Part shown: positions 1 to 10,444 of the stretch, piece after piece
Layout: each line of letters begins with the position of its first letter
Numbering within the stretch: position 1 is the stretch's first letter
Origin: Eretmocerus hayati
Lineage: Eukaryota; Arthropoda; Insecta; Hymenoptera; Aphelinidae
DNA length: 64,000 nucleotides
Assembly: GCA_029851415.1 (NCBI GenBank)
Contig: CM056741.1
Span: 86,690,282-86,754,281, forward strand
Reading direction: 5' to 3'
Position numbers and translations under genes: made by a program
The notes under the pieces: generated by a model
Told to the model about the DNA's origin: nothing
What the model saw: only the letters and a program-made list of their open reading frames with translations
The model's database searches: none

Positions 1-938
1 AGCTTCCTTGATCGCCATGCGGTCCTCCTTTTCTTGTTGCTCGTTCTTCGTAGAGCCTTGATCTCATCGGTGATCCAGTACTCTGGTTTCCTCCAGAAAC
101 ATGGTGTTGTCCTGCGAGGCATCGACGCGTCGCAAGCTCTCGTGATGGCGGATGTTACCATCGCCACAGCTTCGTCCGAGGCGGAGTTCATCGGGAGATC
201 TTCGACTGTTTCTATCGATTCCCGGAATTTCCCCTCATCCAGCTTGCGTACCTGCCACCCCGTCGGTCGTGGTCTGTGTGTCGTCTGTCTCTGTCTGTCA
301 GTCCTAAGCCGAAACCGAATATGTCGATGGTCACTCAATGTTTCCGTGTCCAGAACCTCCCACGATGTCATACGTCCCATGAGCGACGGGCTCATGAACG
401 TCAGGTCGAGGACCGAAGACGAACCTCCCTCCCTGGACCGAGTGTCGTGTCGGTGGTAGGTGATAACCCCCGTCTCGTTCGCGAGCACTAATCCCAATGC
501 CTCCATGGCATCAGCGAGTATTACCCCCCGTCTATCACGCGGCCCCCCGCTCCAAGTCGGTTCCTTGGAGTTGAAATCCCCCGCGATTATAACTGGGCCC
601 CCCCATTGCCTCACATCCTCTTCTAGGTCATGGAGCTCGTCTTCGAATTCGTGCATCTTGAGCGACGGCGAATAGTAGCAGCTGTAGACTGCTGTGCCCT
701 CTATGGTCTTTCGAGCGAAACCGCGGCCACTAACAGCTGGTCCAATCTCACGGATCGCAGGATTCATGATCTGGATTACGGCTGTCCTCCAGTGATCAAA
801 TGTAGATCGAGAGAATTCGCGCTTCCGAGGCGGTTCGGAGATAATCAGAACATCGATCCCTCCTTCTTTGGCTACAGCGTGTAGGAGATCGTCTGCGTTC
901 CCGCTCTTCCTGAGGTTGGCTTGGATGAAGCTAGCCAT
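1..938 (-). CDS. LINE ORF2, apurinic-like endonuclease end (partial, runs off window)
   Basis: Reading the minus strand from an ATG at 938 gives an uninterrupted frame to the window edge (about 312 codons). It has the layout of a non-LTR retrotransposon endonuclease: an N-terminal QANLRKS segment, IISEPPR, the metal/catalytic block AGDFNSKEPTW, an S-V-L-D-L-T-F segment and a C-terminal LSDHRHI. These match the APE-type endonuclease of R1/LOA/Jockey-group elements, which nicks the target to prime reverse transcription. The reverse transcriptase itself would lie beyond position 1. The start codon overlaps the ORF1 stop (ATGGCTAG), so ORF2 is probably made by termination-reinitiation or frameshift. 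No internal stop was found, so this copy may be fairly young. Confidence 0.9.
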   Translation of the reverse strand, partial: MASFIQANLRKSGNADDLLHAVAKEGGIDVLIISEPPRKREFSRSTFDHWRTAVIQIMNPAIREIGPAVSGRGFARKTIEGTAVYSCYYSPSLKMHEFEDELHDLEEDVRQWGGPVIIAGDFNSKEPTWSGGPRDRRGVILADAMEALGLVLANETGVITYHRHDTRSREGGSSSVLDLTFMSPSLMGRMTSWEVLDTETLSDHRHIRFRLRTDRQRQTTHRPRPTGWQVRKLDEGKFRESIETVEDLPMNSASDEAVAMVTSAITRACDASMPRRTTPCFWRKPEYWITDEIKALRRTSNKKRRTAWRSRK

Positions 939-2808
939 TTCTTCCCTTCCTGCGTCTATATGTGGTTCTTGCCCTCTGGTACGCAGTGCAGTTGCTGGCC
1001 CCAGATCTGTGGTCAGATTTGGACCCGATCGCCACACAGCTTAGACATTTTGGTTTTTCCTTGCAAATCGCAGCAAGGTGCCCTGGTTCGCCGCATTGGA
1101 AGCAGAGTTTTGGTTTCCGTTCCTCTGCCTTCTCTTTTTTGCACCCCGAGGCCTTGTGCCCGTACTCTAAGCAGTTATAGCACCGTGGGATGCCACCCTT
1201 CTCGCGGATCCTGACTCTGCCCCATCCAACCTTTGGCTCCTTCCAGTCGAGGAGATGGTGGGCCAGTCTCGTTGCGATCGAGACAACAGCGGTTTGGGTG
1301 CCGCGGTAGCCACTCCGGATGGACTTGACTACAACGGCACCCTTCTCGTTTTCTGGTAGGGCCTTCGCGAGGGCATCCCGCACCTTGATTATGTCGACAT
1401 CGTAGTCGACTCCGAGAACCTCGAGGGTCGTGCTGTTTGCTAGACAGTGGACAGCTCCTTCTTGCCCGACGACTGGTGCCAAGGCTGCCTTGACGGCGGC
1501 GACATCGGTGCCCTTCTTGAGTTCAAGAAGGACTTGGCCTTCTTGGGTCTTGCGGATGCCCGTGACCTTGGAGCCCACTTCTTCATCGAGGTCATCCGTT
1601 TTTATCCTGCGCAGCATGTCTGCGTGGGTTAGCCCACCTTGTTTGGCCGTAACGAGGACGGCTTCGGGCTTCACCCTTCTCGGCTTCATTTTCGCTTTCT
1701 TCCCGGCGGCATCGTCCGATCTACCGCTCTTCTTTGCCCTTCTCGCTTGTTTCTTTGACACCACTTCCTTCCAAGGCCCATTCTGCTCGGGCCGATTGGG
1801 CGTTGATGTCGAGCGCGGTGTTCCGAGACCTCCCGGTGGAGGGCCGTATCGCGTCGCCTTCGAACCGCGTTGTTTTCCCGGTCGCGATTCCGGTTTCCCT
1901 GCCCCCCTTCCCTGGAAGCCACTACCCGACGCGGCCGGTTTTTTTGTGACCGGAGGCTGCATATTCCCCCTCGCTTTCAGGGTCTTTTCCGTTTCGAGGA
2001 GCGTTGTCTCGAAAGCAGCCCGCTTCGCCTTGTCTGTCGCGAGTAGGCCTTCGAGCGCGTGGCCTATCTTCTTGAGCTCTTCGATGTCACCCTTGGTCCC
2101 TTCTGGATTGCTGGAAACAGACTCGGCTATTCCTATAACCAAGTTGAAGTGCTCGAGGAGGAGATATGTCTTCTCCTCCGTCTCTTCCCGGCACGTTTTC
2201 AGGTCTTCCCATTTCCCCATGAGATCGCCTGCCTCGTTTCCACTCCTCTGTCGTGCCGCATCTCTGGTTGAGGGGATGTGGTCAATCTCCACCCTATCAG
2301 GCACCTCATCGTGCACTCCCCTCTCGAGCAAACCGTTTTCAGGAGTCAGGATTGTTCCGTTCCCCTGGGACCCTATAGTGGAGTCAGACTCGCTCGAGTC
2401 TGAGCTCAAGTTGACGGCGTCATCAACCTCGTTGCTGGGTTGCGTGATCTGGATCCTGATAGCGGGGTTGATCTTCAGCAGCTTCTCTGCCGCCTCTCGT
2501 GCTTCTGCTGCAACTTTCGCGTTCATCCCTCGTTGGCTCGGAAATGTGAGCTTTGATTGTTTGAGCACTCGCTTCTCTGCTCCGTCACTCGGGCCCTTTC
2601 TCTTCCTGCTAGGGGTGAGCTCAGCTTCTCCATGGCGTAGGTTTTTTTCTCCCGCACCCTCCACCTGCAGCGTATTTCCATCGCTTGTAGCTGTACGCGT
2701 TATTCCACCAGCCAAGTGTGCCACTGGTGGCGCGTTTTGCATCGTTGGGCCCCCCCCCCCCAAGATCCGAATGGGGCCCCGCTTTACTTGGGGAATTCTT
2801 GCCGTCAA
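931..2808 (-). CDS. LINE ORF1, gag-like protein with CCHC zinc knuckles (R1/LOA-like)
   Basis: A 625-residue intact frame. The N-terminal half is charged and low-complexity (Lys/Arg/Glu-rich, with a predicted coiled-coil-like stretch near residues 190-290). A conserved globular region follows at about 380-520. Near the C-terminus are tandem zinc knuckles, CYNCLEYGHKASGC, CFQCGEPGHLAAIC and the beginning of a third (CLSC). This is the usual nucleic-acid-binding ORF1 of R1/I/LOA-clade LINEs. It ends in RNG-stop, overlapping ORF2. The start is uncertain: a run of about 12 C at 2749-2760 lies just inside the proposed N-terminus, and another frame is open upstream to 2947, so polymerase slippage or assembly error there could hide the true N-terminus. 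The long plus-strand frame at 1430-2917 is its antisense shadow. Confidence 0.88.
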   Translation of the reverse strand: MTARIPQVKRGPIRILGGGGPTMQNAPPVAHLAGGITRTATSDGNTLQVEGAGEKNLRHGEAELTPSRKRKGPSDGAEKRVLKQSKLTFPSQRGMNAKVAAEAREAAEKLLKINPAIRIQITQPSNEVDDAVNLSSDSSESDSTIGSQGNGTILTPENGLLERGVHDEVPDRVEIDHIPSTRDAARQRSGNEAGDLMGKWEDLKTCREETEEKTYLLLEHFNLVIGIAESVSSNPEGTKGDIEELKKIGHALEGLLATDKAKRAAFETTLLETEKTLKARGNMQPPVTKKPAASGSGFQGRGAGKPESRPGKQRGSKATRYGPPPGGLGTPRSTSTPNRPEQNGPWKEVVSKKQARRAKKSGRSDDAAGKKAKMKPRRVKPEAVLVTAKQGGLTHADMLRRIKTDDLDEEVGSKVTGIRKTQEGQVLLELKKGTDVAAVKAALAPVVGQEGAVHCLANSTTLEVLGVDYDVDIIKVRDALAKALPENEKGAVVVKSIRSGYRGTQTAVVSIATRLAHHLLDWKEPKVGWGRVRIREKGGIPRCYNCLEYGHKASGCKKEKAEERKPKLCFQCGEPGHLAAICKEKPKCLSCVAIGSKSDHRSGASNCTAYQRARTTYRRRKGRNG

Positions 2809-3074
2809 TGCTGGACATCATCTTCTTTCTTCTTCCAGGGCCTGGAATCGCATGCTGGCCGACCCCGGACCAGACCAGCACGGGTGTGGTGTGTTGTGTA
2901 ATGCGTGTTCTGTATAATGTTGGTATGTCTGTGTAATGCTTGAGCAAGCGTAAGTATGGTGCGTGTAGAGTGTAGTGTGTGTGTTAGTGTAAGTGTAGGA
3001 CTCGGGTCCGGAGGGGCGTCACTCCCTCAAGCTCCAAGTGCAACCCTAAGGTCACACCCAAAGCCCCCTACGGG

Positions 3075-3076
<2 letters not shown>
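2809..3076 (-). other. Likely 5' untranslated leader of the R1/LOA-like LINE
   Basis: Non-coding sequence upstream (minus strand) of ORF1, between the ORF and a pure dinucleotide repeat. It contains a GC-richer block at 3001-3075. I cannot see a defined 5' end or a target duplication. Confidence 0.4.

Positions 3077-3119
<43 letters not shown>
3077..3119. repeat. (TC)n microsatellite
   Basis: About 43 bp of uninterrupted TC dinucleotides, followed by a TATATG-rich stretch (3130-3150). It marks the apparent junction between the minus-strand LINE and unrelated sequence. Confidence 0.95.
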
Positions 3120-3123
<4 letters not shown>

Positions 3124-3295
3124 AAGACTGATATATGTATATACATATATATGAAAACGTGACTTTTTCTTCTATTTCTTTTCACGACTCTTAGCATCTT
3201 ACGATGCCTCGAGATGACTAGTCACTTTCTGTGATAATTCGAATAGCCTTAACCAAAACGAGAAATTTTTACAAATTTAATGTATTTATTATGTA

Positions 3296-3380
3296 TAATT
3301 GACATATGTTTCATATGCTACTGTATTTTTGTATTTTTGCTCTCGGGCGAATAAAGGTTATCATTCATTCAGTCTCTCTC
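3296..3380 (+). mobile_element. 3' terminal fragment of a LINE (ATTC-repeat tail)
   Basis: The sequence GCTACTGTATTTTTG...CTCGGGCGAATAAAGGTTATC followed by ATTC repeats is nearly identical to the 3' end at 5044-5104 and resembles the one ending near 23,066. Short tandem-repeat tails after a conserved 3' motif are typical of CR1/Jockey/I-type LINEs. No ORF belongs to this fragment. Confidence 0.65.
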
Positions 3381-3796
3381 TCTCTCTCGGTGAGTCTCAT
3401 CACACGTTCTTCACACTGCCTCTCCGTATTTCGTCATCTTTCTCTGCCGCAAGTTGCCTCCGGGCTTTGATTTTACAGATTCTTGCACGCCAAATCTCGC
3501 AAGCTTCCACATGATCTATAAATTCCTGTAGATCTGTGCATCTTGCGAGAATTTCACCTGATATTCCACTAGCACGTTTTGCATTTGGAGGTTATGCTAC
3601 CCCGTGCTTGATCTGCCGATCTGACGAATCTTCGAGCTTCTATCATCAGCCGCTAGATGTCAGCAGTCTCTACTAGACCTCTGCCTTACCGATTCTGAAG
3701 CCCGATTCACACGTGATCCACGCAAAACGCTCTTTCCAAACACGAGCCTGACAGCTGATTCCATCTTGTGTTGCAACCATCATTATACTACGAATT
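3381..3796 (+). other. 5' untranslated region of the ORF1-only LINE derivative
   Basis: Begins with a short TC run directly after the previous element's tail and leads into the ATG at 3797. It contains no ORF of note. A head-to-tail arrangement with the preceding 3' tail suggests an insertion into, or transcription through, an existing copy. Confidence 0.45.
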
Positions 3797-4621
3797 ATGG
3801 CACCAAATTTCACTGCAGCAAGTTCCCCTCAACAAGATCAACTTACTTCGTGTAACTCAAGTGATTTAAGTAATACTAAGAATAGCTCAGAGATTGCTGA
3901 TCATGCAGGTGACATGCCCATTTATTTCAAACTCTTTATTTCTCATTTCAATGCTTCTCAAGAAAAAATCCTCTTTAAATTGAACGAAATTGAAAACAGA
4001 ATGGCCAAACGGATTACTGCAGTTGAAAATGATATCTCTGAGATTCGTCAAAATTTCTCTCAATTGTCTCATCAATCAACAATAGTAGATTCAGCTGAAA
4101 TGATCCTTTCAGACATTCCTCGTGATTTAAATCTTCTGAAAACTGAGATTGCCGGAAAAGTTTTTGATGCTATGGATCAACCAGAACTTCGAAATTCTGT
4201 TATAAATATTAGAGAATGGAAAGGTCCTCGTTTTCACAATAAATATCCACCAACCTCCACTTCAAACACGAATTCTGATCAAATGAACGATATAGATTCT
4301 CAATCCATTGTCATACAACTGTCATCAACGACCATTCGAGATAAAATCATCTCAAACTCAACTCGATTAGAAAAGAAATCTGTGCGAGATATTTTTGGCC
4401 TCGAAAATGATTCGAAAATTGCTTGTAGCCCATTGTGGCCCAAAGAAGTACATAATCTTTTCAAAAGAGCACACTTAGCTAGTGTTTGCTTGAAAATGCT
4501 CAAACTAGTAATAAAGAATCTCACTGTATGCATGAGACCCTCGAGAAATGGGTCACTTATCCCGATTTCCTCAAAAGTCGATCTCGCCAATTTTCAATCT
4601 CGGCACAAAATTGTTTCCTGA
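3797..4621 (+). CDS. LINE ORF1-like RNA-binding protein (coiled coil plus RRM-like region), no ORF2
   Basis: A 274-residue intact frame. Residues ~1-45 are Ser/Asn-rich. Residues ~45-100 have heptad-like Leu/Ile/Asn spacing (KLNEIENRMAKRITAVENDI) consistent with a coiled coil. Residues ~165-245 contain IVIQLSSTTIRDKII, a Lys-rich strand and a segment like the 'LTP..K.LF..AR' end of LINE ORF1 RNA-recognition folds (here WPKEVHNLFKRAHLA). This is the trimerising RNA-chaperone ORF1 of CR1/L2-type LINEs. It is followed by only ~480 bp of 3' UTR and a tail; no endonuclease or reverse transcriptase lies between ORF and tail. An ORF1-only half-LINE or an internal deletion are both possible. The intact frame favours recent activity or selection. 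Confidence 0.65.
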   Translation: MAPNFTAASSPQQDQLTSCNSSDLSNTKNSSEIADHAGDMPIYFKLFISHFNASQEKILFKLNEIENRMAKRITAVENDISEIRQNFSQLSHQSTIVDSAEMILSDIPRDLNLLKTEIAGKVFDAMDQPELRNSVINIREWKGPRFHNKYPPTSTSNTNSDQMNDIDSQSIVIQLSSTTIRDKIISNSTRLEKKSVRDIFGLENDSKIACSPLWPKEVHNLFKRAHLASVCLKMLKLVIKNLTVCMRPSRNGSLIPISSKVDLANFQSRHKIVS

Positions 4622-5104
4622 GTAACATCTCATGTTCATATGCTCTTCACTTGGTTTTTTTTCTATCTAATATTTTTCTATCTAATAATGATTCCAGATT
4701 TCTGCAGTAACATGAAAATAGTGAAGGCTTATCCATATTCTCATACCAGTTGTTCGTTTTATCCTTCCTTAATGTGTGATTCTGCATTTTTCAATATTTG
4801 TTCGTAAACTTTCTATGTACATTCTAACCATCATATTATATCTCTCGACCAAACTAAGACATTAGCAATATCAACTGCGCAAGAATTTGATAATGAGATC
4901 TATTTTCTATACTCATCCAAGATATTTTATATTATTATGTAATCTGAACTTTGCCATTTGTACCAGATAGGGTTATACCCCAAGGTACCAAAAATAAAAC
5001 CAATCTACAATCTACAATCTTACTATTTTCTTTCACTCTCTTATCATGCTACTGTACTTTTTTAATTTTGCCCTCGGGCGAATGAAGGTTATCAATCAAT
5101 CAAA
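4622..5104 (+). other. 3' UTR and AATC-repeat tail of the ORF1-only LINE
   Basis: AT-rich 3' UTR with a short CAATCTA repeat near 5001-5020, ending in CCCTCGGGCGAATGAAGGTTATC followed by AATC repeats at 5086-5101. The last ~60 bp match 3313-3380. This fixes the 3' end of the element at about 5103. Confidence 0.65.
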
Positions 5105-5345
5105 AAACTACTACCGCGGGCGCGCGCTGTCGATCCCCTCTCTCCTTCGCTCTCCAGACTGACCCTCTCTCACCCAGGGCTAGACGATCTGCTCCCTGCG
5201 ATCGATACCTTCCCCTCCCCACCCCGCCGGCTGGCGCCTTCCCCCACTCCCATGTCCGGACAGTCTGCTCCCTAACTACGTCTATCGATAGTTGGTCTCG
5301 AGTGGAATGGAATTTCCCGACTCCTCGTGAGTTTAAACCCCTGTT
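5105..5345. other. GC-rich segment of unknown origin
   Basis: A sharp compositional step directly after the LINE tail: C-rich on the plus strand, with runs such as CCTCCCCACCCCGCCGG. It resembles a LINE or gene 5' leader but has no convincing coding potential. The minus-strand frame across it is low-complexity Arg/Gly-rich and I do not accept it as a gene. Confidence 0.4.
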
Positions 5346-7180
5346 CAAAGCATTGGCAAGAAGAGATAATCAAATTTTTCCGGAACCTTTCTTCTACTCG
5401 TCCATATTTCCATATATGCATTCCCGCGCGTCAGAAAATTTTTCATGTCTACCCATGAATCATATTGAATTAGTATAATCTACAGATTCAAATGCAAATA
5501 TTCCCGCCAAGTCCAAGATCTATATTTTCGAATGTTGTAGTTCACATATTCATCTGTTGGAATTAAGTATTCATCTGTTAGAATTACATATTCATCTGTA
5601 GGAATTACACTTTTACCTACAGAGAATATTGTAAAAATTTTAATTGATAAATCTCCACAGGTTTAGATTCACAGAGAAAAATTTGCGTAATAGTTTGATC
5701 TTGTGATCAGGCCACAAATTCCATCTCCCGGGGGAGCAATAATCAGTTAATTCTTTCACTAGTCTAGTTTATTAGTGGGTATCTCCGGAACGCAACATTA
5801 TTGTGATAACTTTGACCGGATACATCATGCAAGGATCTAGAAATTCCGAAATATTTCTCACTAGGCATATCCCCGTCACAATGGAGGCGCTATTTACTCC
5901 TAGTCATGAGAATAAGGAGAGGAATAATGATGTAATATTACAACTTTTCCATCGTTTCGCAATTAGTTATTGATTCAGGTAGTTGTCAGAAGATCTTCCC
6001 GAGACCGAGAAGTGAGGTCTGAATGAGCGAGTTAAAGATTAGAGGGTTAATCTCTTTGAAGAGCCGAAAGGTTTTCCAGGGAAATTATGGGTTTTCATGG
6101 CATAGTGCTGAAACCGGTTCTTGCTATTGATATTCAAAGTACCCGGATGAACTTGAATGAAGTATCCAGAAAATTCAATACTGATTATTAGAAAGAAGTT
6201 GATACTTCGTTTTGAAGAGTCAATATGTTGTTGCGAATTCACCCACAAGCTGATCGTATAGAAAAGTTCCCAGGCTTTTTTAGTGTAGATAATATGAGTT
6301 ATAACTCGTATCCCGGACTAAAATTTCATATCTGGTCTGAAATACAAAAGTCTTCATCGCAATTTCAGGTGAGGCTCTTAACCTGGCGGGGGACACCGAC
6401 TACAAGAGATGTAGCCTGGTCCAATTGACTTGCATAATATTGCATGGGATGCCCGTGGATATTACATAAACAGTATATTCTCCTTCAGATTGCAAGTTTC
6501 CGATATGATTGATGGAAAACAATGATAGTAATTTGCGTAATAACGAGACTCACAGGGGAATGCAAGTATCTTCTATCAAATTCAGAAATTGGAAAAACCC
6601 AATTCAAGAATCATGGTTGGGAACCCCGACGCTCTTGGCTTAAGAGAGCGCATGACTGTCGAATGTTCCTTAGCGTCATTTCTTCGAGAACTTTCCAAGG
6701 GTGTACCTAAACCTAATCTTGCATTTTGAGAGCTGTGAAACAACTGTTATGACCTGAGTCTAATGGTTGCCATTCTCAACATCAACAATTGGCCAGCAAG
6801 GTTCTTTAGTAGCTGTAATTTCGACGAACTAAAATTTCTTCACAAGATCCAAGCCATAACGCGAAAAGGATTCCAGTAATTGTGATAATTTATCTCGTTT
6901 TCCACGATATAATCAATTCACCATCCACTGCAATGCAGTTCAGAGGAAAACAAGAATCATCCGCGTAGGCATTACCACAGTCATGAGGCTAACTAGTCGG
7001 ACAGTCTTATAGGCATCAATAGACGGTATCTAGTTCAACCTTCTGCATAATGGTTACTATTCGAGGGGCCCACTACTATGCGCTTGCGCTGAATAGGCAT
7101 CGACTGTACATTTGCCGCGCCCCTCCGAGTCACACCCTAAGGCCTAAGCTAAGTCTATGAGGACACGCCCCTTGACTAGC
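5346..7180. other. No recognisable gene; anonymous AT-rich DNA
   Basis: Six-frame reading shows only short frames. One stretch (6225-6380) ends at CAG/GTGAGG, which resembles a splice donor, but there is no matching acceptor or recognisable protein. A short tandem repeat lies at 5547-5609 and is listed separately. Confidence 0.6.
5547..5609. repeat. 21-bp tandem repeat, three copies
   Basis: TATTCATCTGTTGGAATTA occurs at 5547, 5568 and 5589 with one or two differences per copy. Confidence 0.8.
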
Positions 7181-7185
7181 TGACT

Positions 7186-7700
7186 ATGATTGATTTTAGG
7201 CATCTGTTCTGCTGTGACGCACACGCTCCGTTCACATATCCGGACTGCGAAATTGAACACAACTTCGACCTTGTCCTGTCTACACCTGGTGGACTCGGAG
7301 GACGGGACATACTCCGCCATGGATGTCCTTTTCAAGGGACTCGACCTGGACAACATAGGCCGCCCGGGCGCGTCTTTGCGACTTGTTGTCAAAATTCTTG
7401 TCCCAAAACTAGTTCTGATGCGCGCGCGCACCGAAAACCTCACTCACAATTTAGTTTTGTGATCGGTACACGTGGTCGCAAGCTCGGAAAGAATCAACTA
7501 CCGCCGAGTGTACCTGTTCACCCTGATAAATCCCAGAATCCCATCCATCCTGAGGAAATGATGTATATTCTGCTCTCTGGCTCCGATCTGATGATAGTGA
7601 TGATCCAACGGAGTACAACCTTGGTAGAATTTTCGAATAAATTCCACGTGCGCACCACATAGTTTCTCATGAGTATACAAAACGATACTAATGAGATATC
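7186..7700 (+). other. Coding-like segment, unrecognised
   Basis: A GC-richer block preceded by a polypyrimidine/TTTTAG sequence at about 7189 that resembles a 3' splice site. Two overlapping plus-strand frames run through it (90 and 158 codons). The shorter contains YSAMDVLFKGLDLDNIGRPG and has protein-like composition, but I do not recognise it. The minus strand is also open, which weakens the case. Confidence 0.2.
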
Positions 7701-7959
7701 ATGAGATACCATGGATTTGTATGAAAGATGGGAAATCGTCTATTTCATGACTGAGAATTCCAAGAGAAATAGGAAAATGACTCCTCTGATCCTCGGTACA
7801 CTCGGAAAAGCTGAGAGGGAAAATTTTATAACCCATGATCCTGCTGCAAAAGTTCGATTGGATTTGATTGAAATACATCCAATCGTTCTGAATCTAGAAT
7901 CTTATGATGAATTTGAAACATGACTTCCAGGATTGAGGGAGATTGGAGTTCAATAACGA

Positions 7960-8440
7960 TCAATGATGTTGATCATGATTCGAACAGTATAGACCAATCT
8001 TCACCAATGCAGACTTTTCGCATTGAAAGTGAGATTGCCAATCGATCTCAATACTTACTGGTAGTATTCGGGAGTCGATGTTCTATCTGTATGAATGCTG
8101 ATTCCCTTGATATAATATCGCGTTTCCAATCTGTGTCAATGCCATAAAGAAGCGTTGATAAGCTATGGGTCCTATCTACTTCAATTGATTTCAATACTGT
8201 TTCCCAGTATTGAAAAGATCGAGATCTCAATCCGCCTCAATCGACCTCAATACTGAGTGGAAGTATTGGAGTCTTCATATCCTATTAATGTGAATCGATT
8301 TGAATGCTGGATATCAATATTGGAGATTTGAGATCCTATCTGCCTCAATCGATTCTAATACTGTTTTCCGGTATTGGGAACATCGAGAACTCAATCCGCC
8401 TCAATTGACCTCAATACTGACTTTCAGTTATTATTACAAA
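7960..8440. repeat. Diverged tandem repeat with CAATACTG/CAGTATTG inverted motifs
   Basis: The phrase 'CTCAATCGA...CAATACTG...CAGTATTGG' recurs about every 90-110 bp (for example near 8000-8060, 8190-8270, 8290-8375 and 8390-8430), with a degenerate copy at 8700-8775. Each unit can form a small hairpin from CAATACTG and CAGTATTG. Confidence 0.65.
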
Positions 8441-8779
8441 TCAACGTCTTACATATACATCACTCACATTACAGCTAAGGTTTCAATACAATCCAATACT
8501 TATTCTCATCATGATCGCATTAACATATCATTGCATCACATAACTAAATACTATTTGGAGGTTCTGTCACTCAACAGTCTTATATAGGAACAGGAGAGAT
8601 GGTTCGTCGCTTGCGAGAAAGTAATCCCATGATATTTGGATGCAAACTGAGATGGTCATCGAAACGCCGCCTAGCGTCAGCCATTTGAATTCTATCGGAC
8701 TCGATCGATTCCAATACTAACTTTCAGGAATGGGAATTTTAATAAATCACACTACGTCAATCGGTTCCAATACGATAAG

Positions 8780-9300
8780 ACCGAACGAACGATCGTGATG
8801 ACGATCACGCATACGATCGTACACATGATCGTCATATTACATGACGGATCGGAAAAATAGTTTCGCCCGTCACCCGGCCTGTCATATGAGATCGTGCATA
8901 CGATCGTACATGCGATCGTGATATGATAGTTAAAGAAAACGAGGTCGGCCCGACACCCGGCTTGTTGCGAGAGATCGTGCATACGATCGAGCGTGCGATC
9001 TCACATACGATCGAAAAAAACTAGGTCAGCCTGACACCCGGCCTATCATATGAGAACGTGATAACGATCATGCACACGTTCGTGCATACGATTGAGGGTG
9101 CAATCTCGCATACTATCGACTGAACGATCGTACACACGATCGTGATATGACGGCTTGAAAAAAACTAGATCGGATTGACACCTGGCCTGTCCCACGAGAT
9201 CGTGCATACGATCGTGATATGACGGCTCGAAAAAAACTAGACCGGATTGACACCCGATCCTGTCGCACGAAATCTTGCATGCGATCATGTGTTTGATGGA
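8780..9300. repeat. Minisatellite rich in GATCGT/ACGATC palindromes
   Basis: Units open with GACACCCGGCCTGT-like sequence at about 8869, 8952, 9033, 9177 and 9249 (spacings 83, 81, 144 and 72). Each holds one or more copies of GATCGTGCATACGATCG and an A-run followed by CTAG. The 144-bp unit has an extra palindrome block. Confidence 0.85.
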
Positions 9301-10444
9301 TTCCGCTGAGAAATAGAAATTCCGTAGATGAAAAAAAAAATTAAAAGAACCAATACGACCATTTTCATACTTCATTCTTTCAGGCTCCGTCATTCCCCCA
9401 CTCATCACAGTGTTATTCCATGCACAAGGTGACCAAATTATGATATAGTACAGCTAGTCGATGAGCTGATAAGAATCCATGAATCTCTTATGCAACTGAG
9501 ATCTTTATTTGTACATATGGCAATCGGACCCCTTATCCATGAGACAAGTCGGCTATCAGACTAGGGAACTCGATATGTTACCTATTGCTCCGCTTAGAAC
9601 AATTCCAATGGTACTAATAATACTCAATATCCCCCGTGCGTACAGATGCATCATACAAAGGCCTTTGGAGGTTTCTTGGTACAGTCTTTTTGTAAAACAT
9701 TAATCCTAATCAGGATCTTCTCGAACCAAACGATAATTCTGGACGACAGCGCCATTCTTCTTGCCATCGAGAGAATTTGATCGAACACAACAAAAGTACC
9801 ATCCGGATTACCTGTGGCAGGCACTTCATTCCACCGACTCCTCGAATATAATTCAAAGTCAATCGACTCTGATGAAAATTCAACGAACCGCCAGTCGTTA
9901 TAATCAGAATAGTAAAACTGTAGTCATCAAACAATATTAAGGAATTCATTGCTCATCAATCATAATATCAGATGAAATATCGTTTCCACGCTCATCAAAT
10001 ACAAGATAAATATCGTAGCGTAAAAAATTATACTGATATGTACAAACTCATTTCGACGAACTTCTCCTAGAAAATTGAAGGAGAGTAGGAGAGATGGATG
10101 AAGTCTCTTCCGTACTCAAACGATGAATCTTATATCGACATCAAATGGAGTAAATCGAATAAATTGCTCCGCTCGCTACGACTTAGAGTCTATCGAGGGA
10201 GTTTGAATAGTCGAATCGTATCATTTCTCGAAATGAGTGTTTCATTTAGAATAAATTAAAAATTTCCTCCAAATTGCAATTAGTGCTGTAAGGGTACAAA
10301 TATGGGCTCTGGATCTAGGGAGAGAGCCGGAGCATAATGGTCGAAAAGGGATACCTCGATAGAGGTGTGCGTATATTCATGAGATAATAATGGTCTTTAG
10401 GAGTGATCAATTTTTCATTTCTCCATCAAATTTTACCCATCCTT
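9301..10444. other. No recognisable feature; AT-rich spacer
   Basis: Only short frames without recognisable protein content and no clear repeats. Confidence 0.6.

Noticed and set aside
1430..2917. 495-codon plus-strand frame
   Set aside because: Antisense of the LINE ORF1; low-complexity Ser/Phe/Pro composition and no recognisable domain, whereas the minus strand has zinc knuckles.
1..3120. R1 element in 28S rDNA
   Set aside because: No ribosomal sequence is visible on the available flank, so only clade-level similarity is claimed.
8780..9300. Possible CRISPR array
   Set aside because: Repeats are degenerate and palindrome-rich with no unique spacers of constant length, and the window is eukaryotic.
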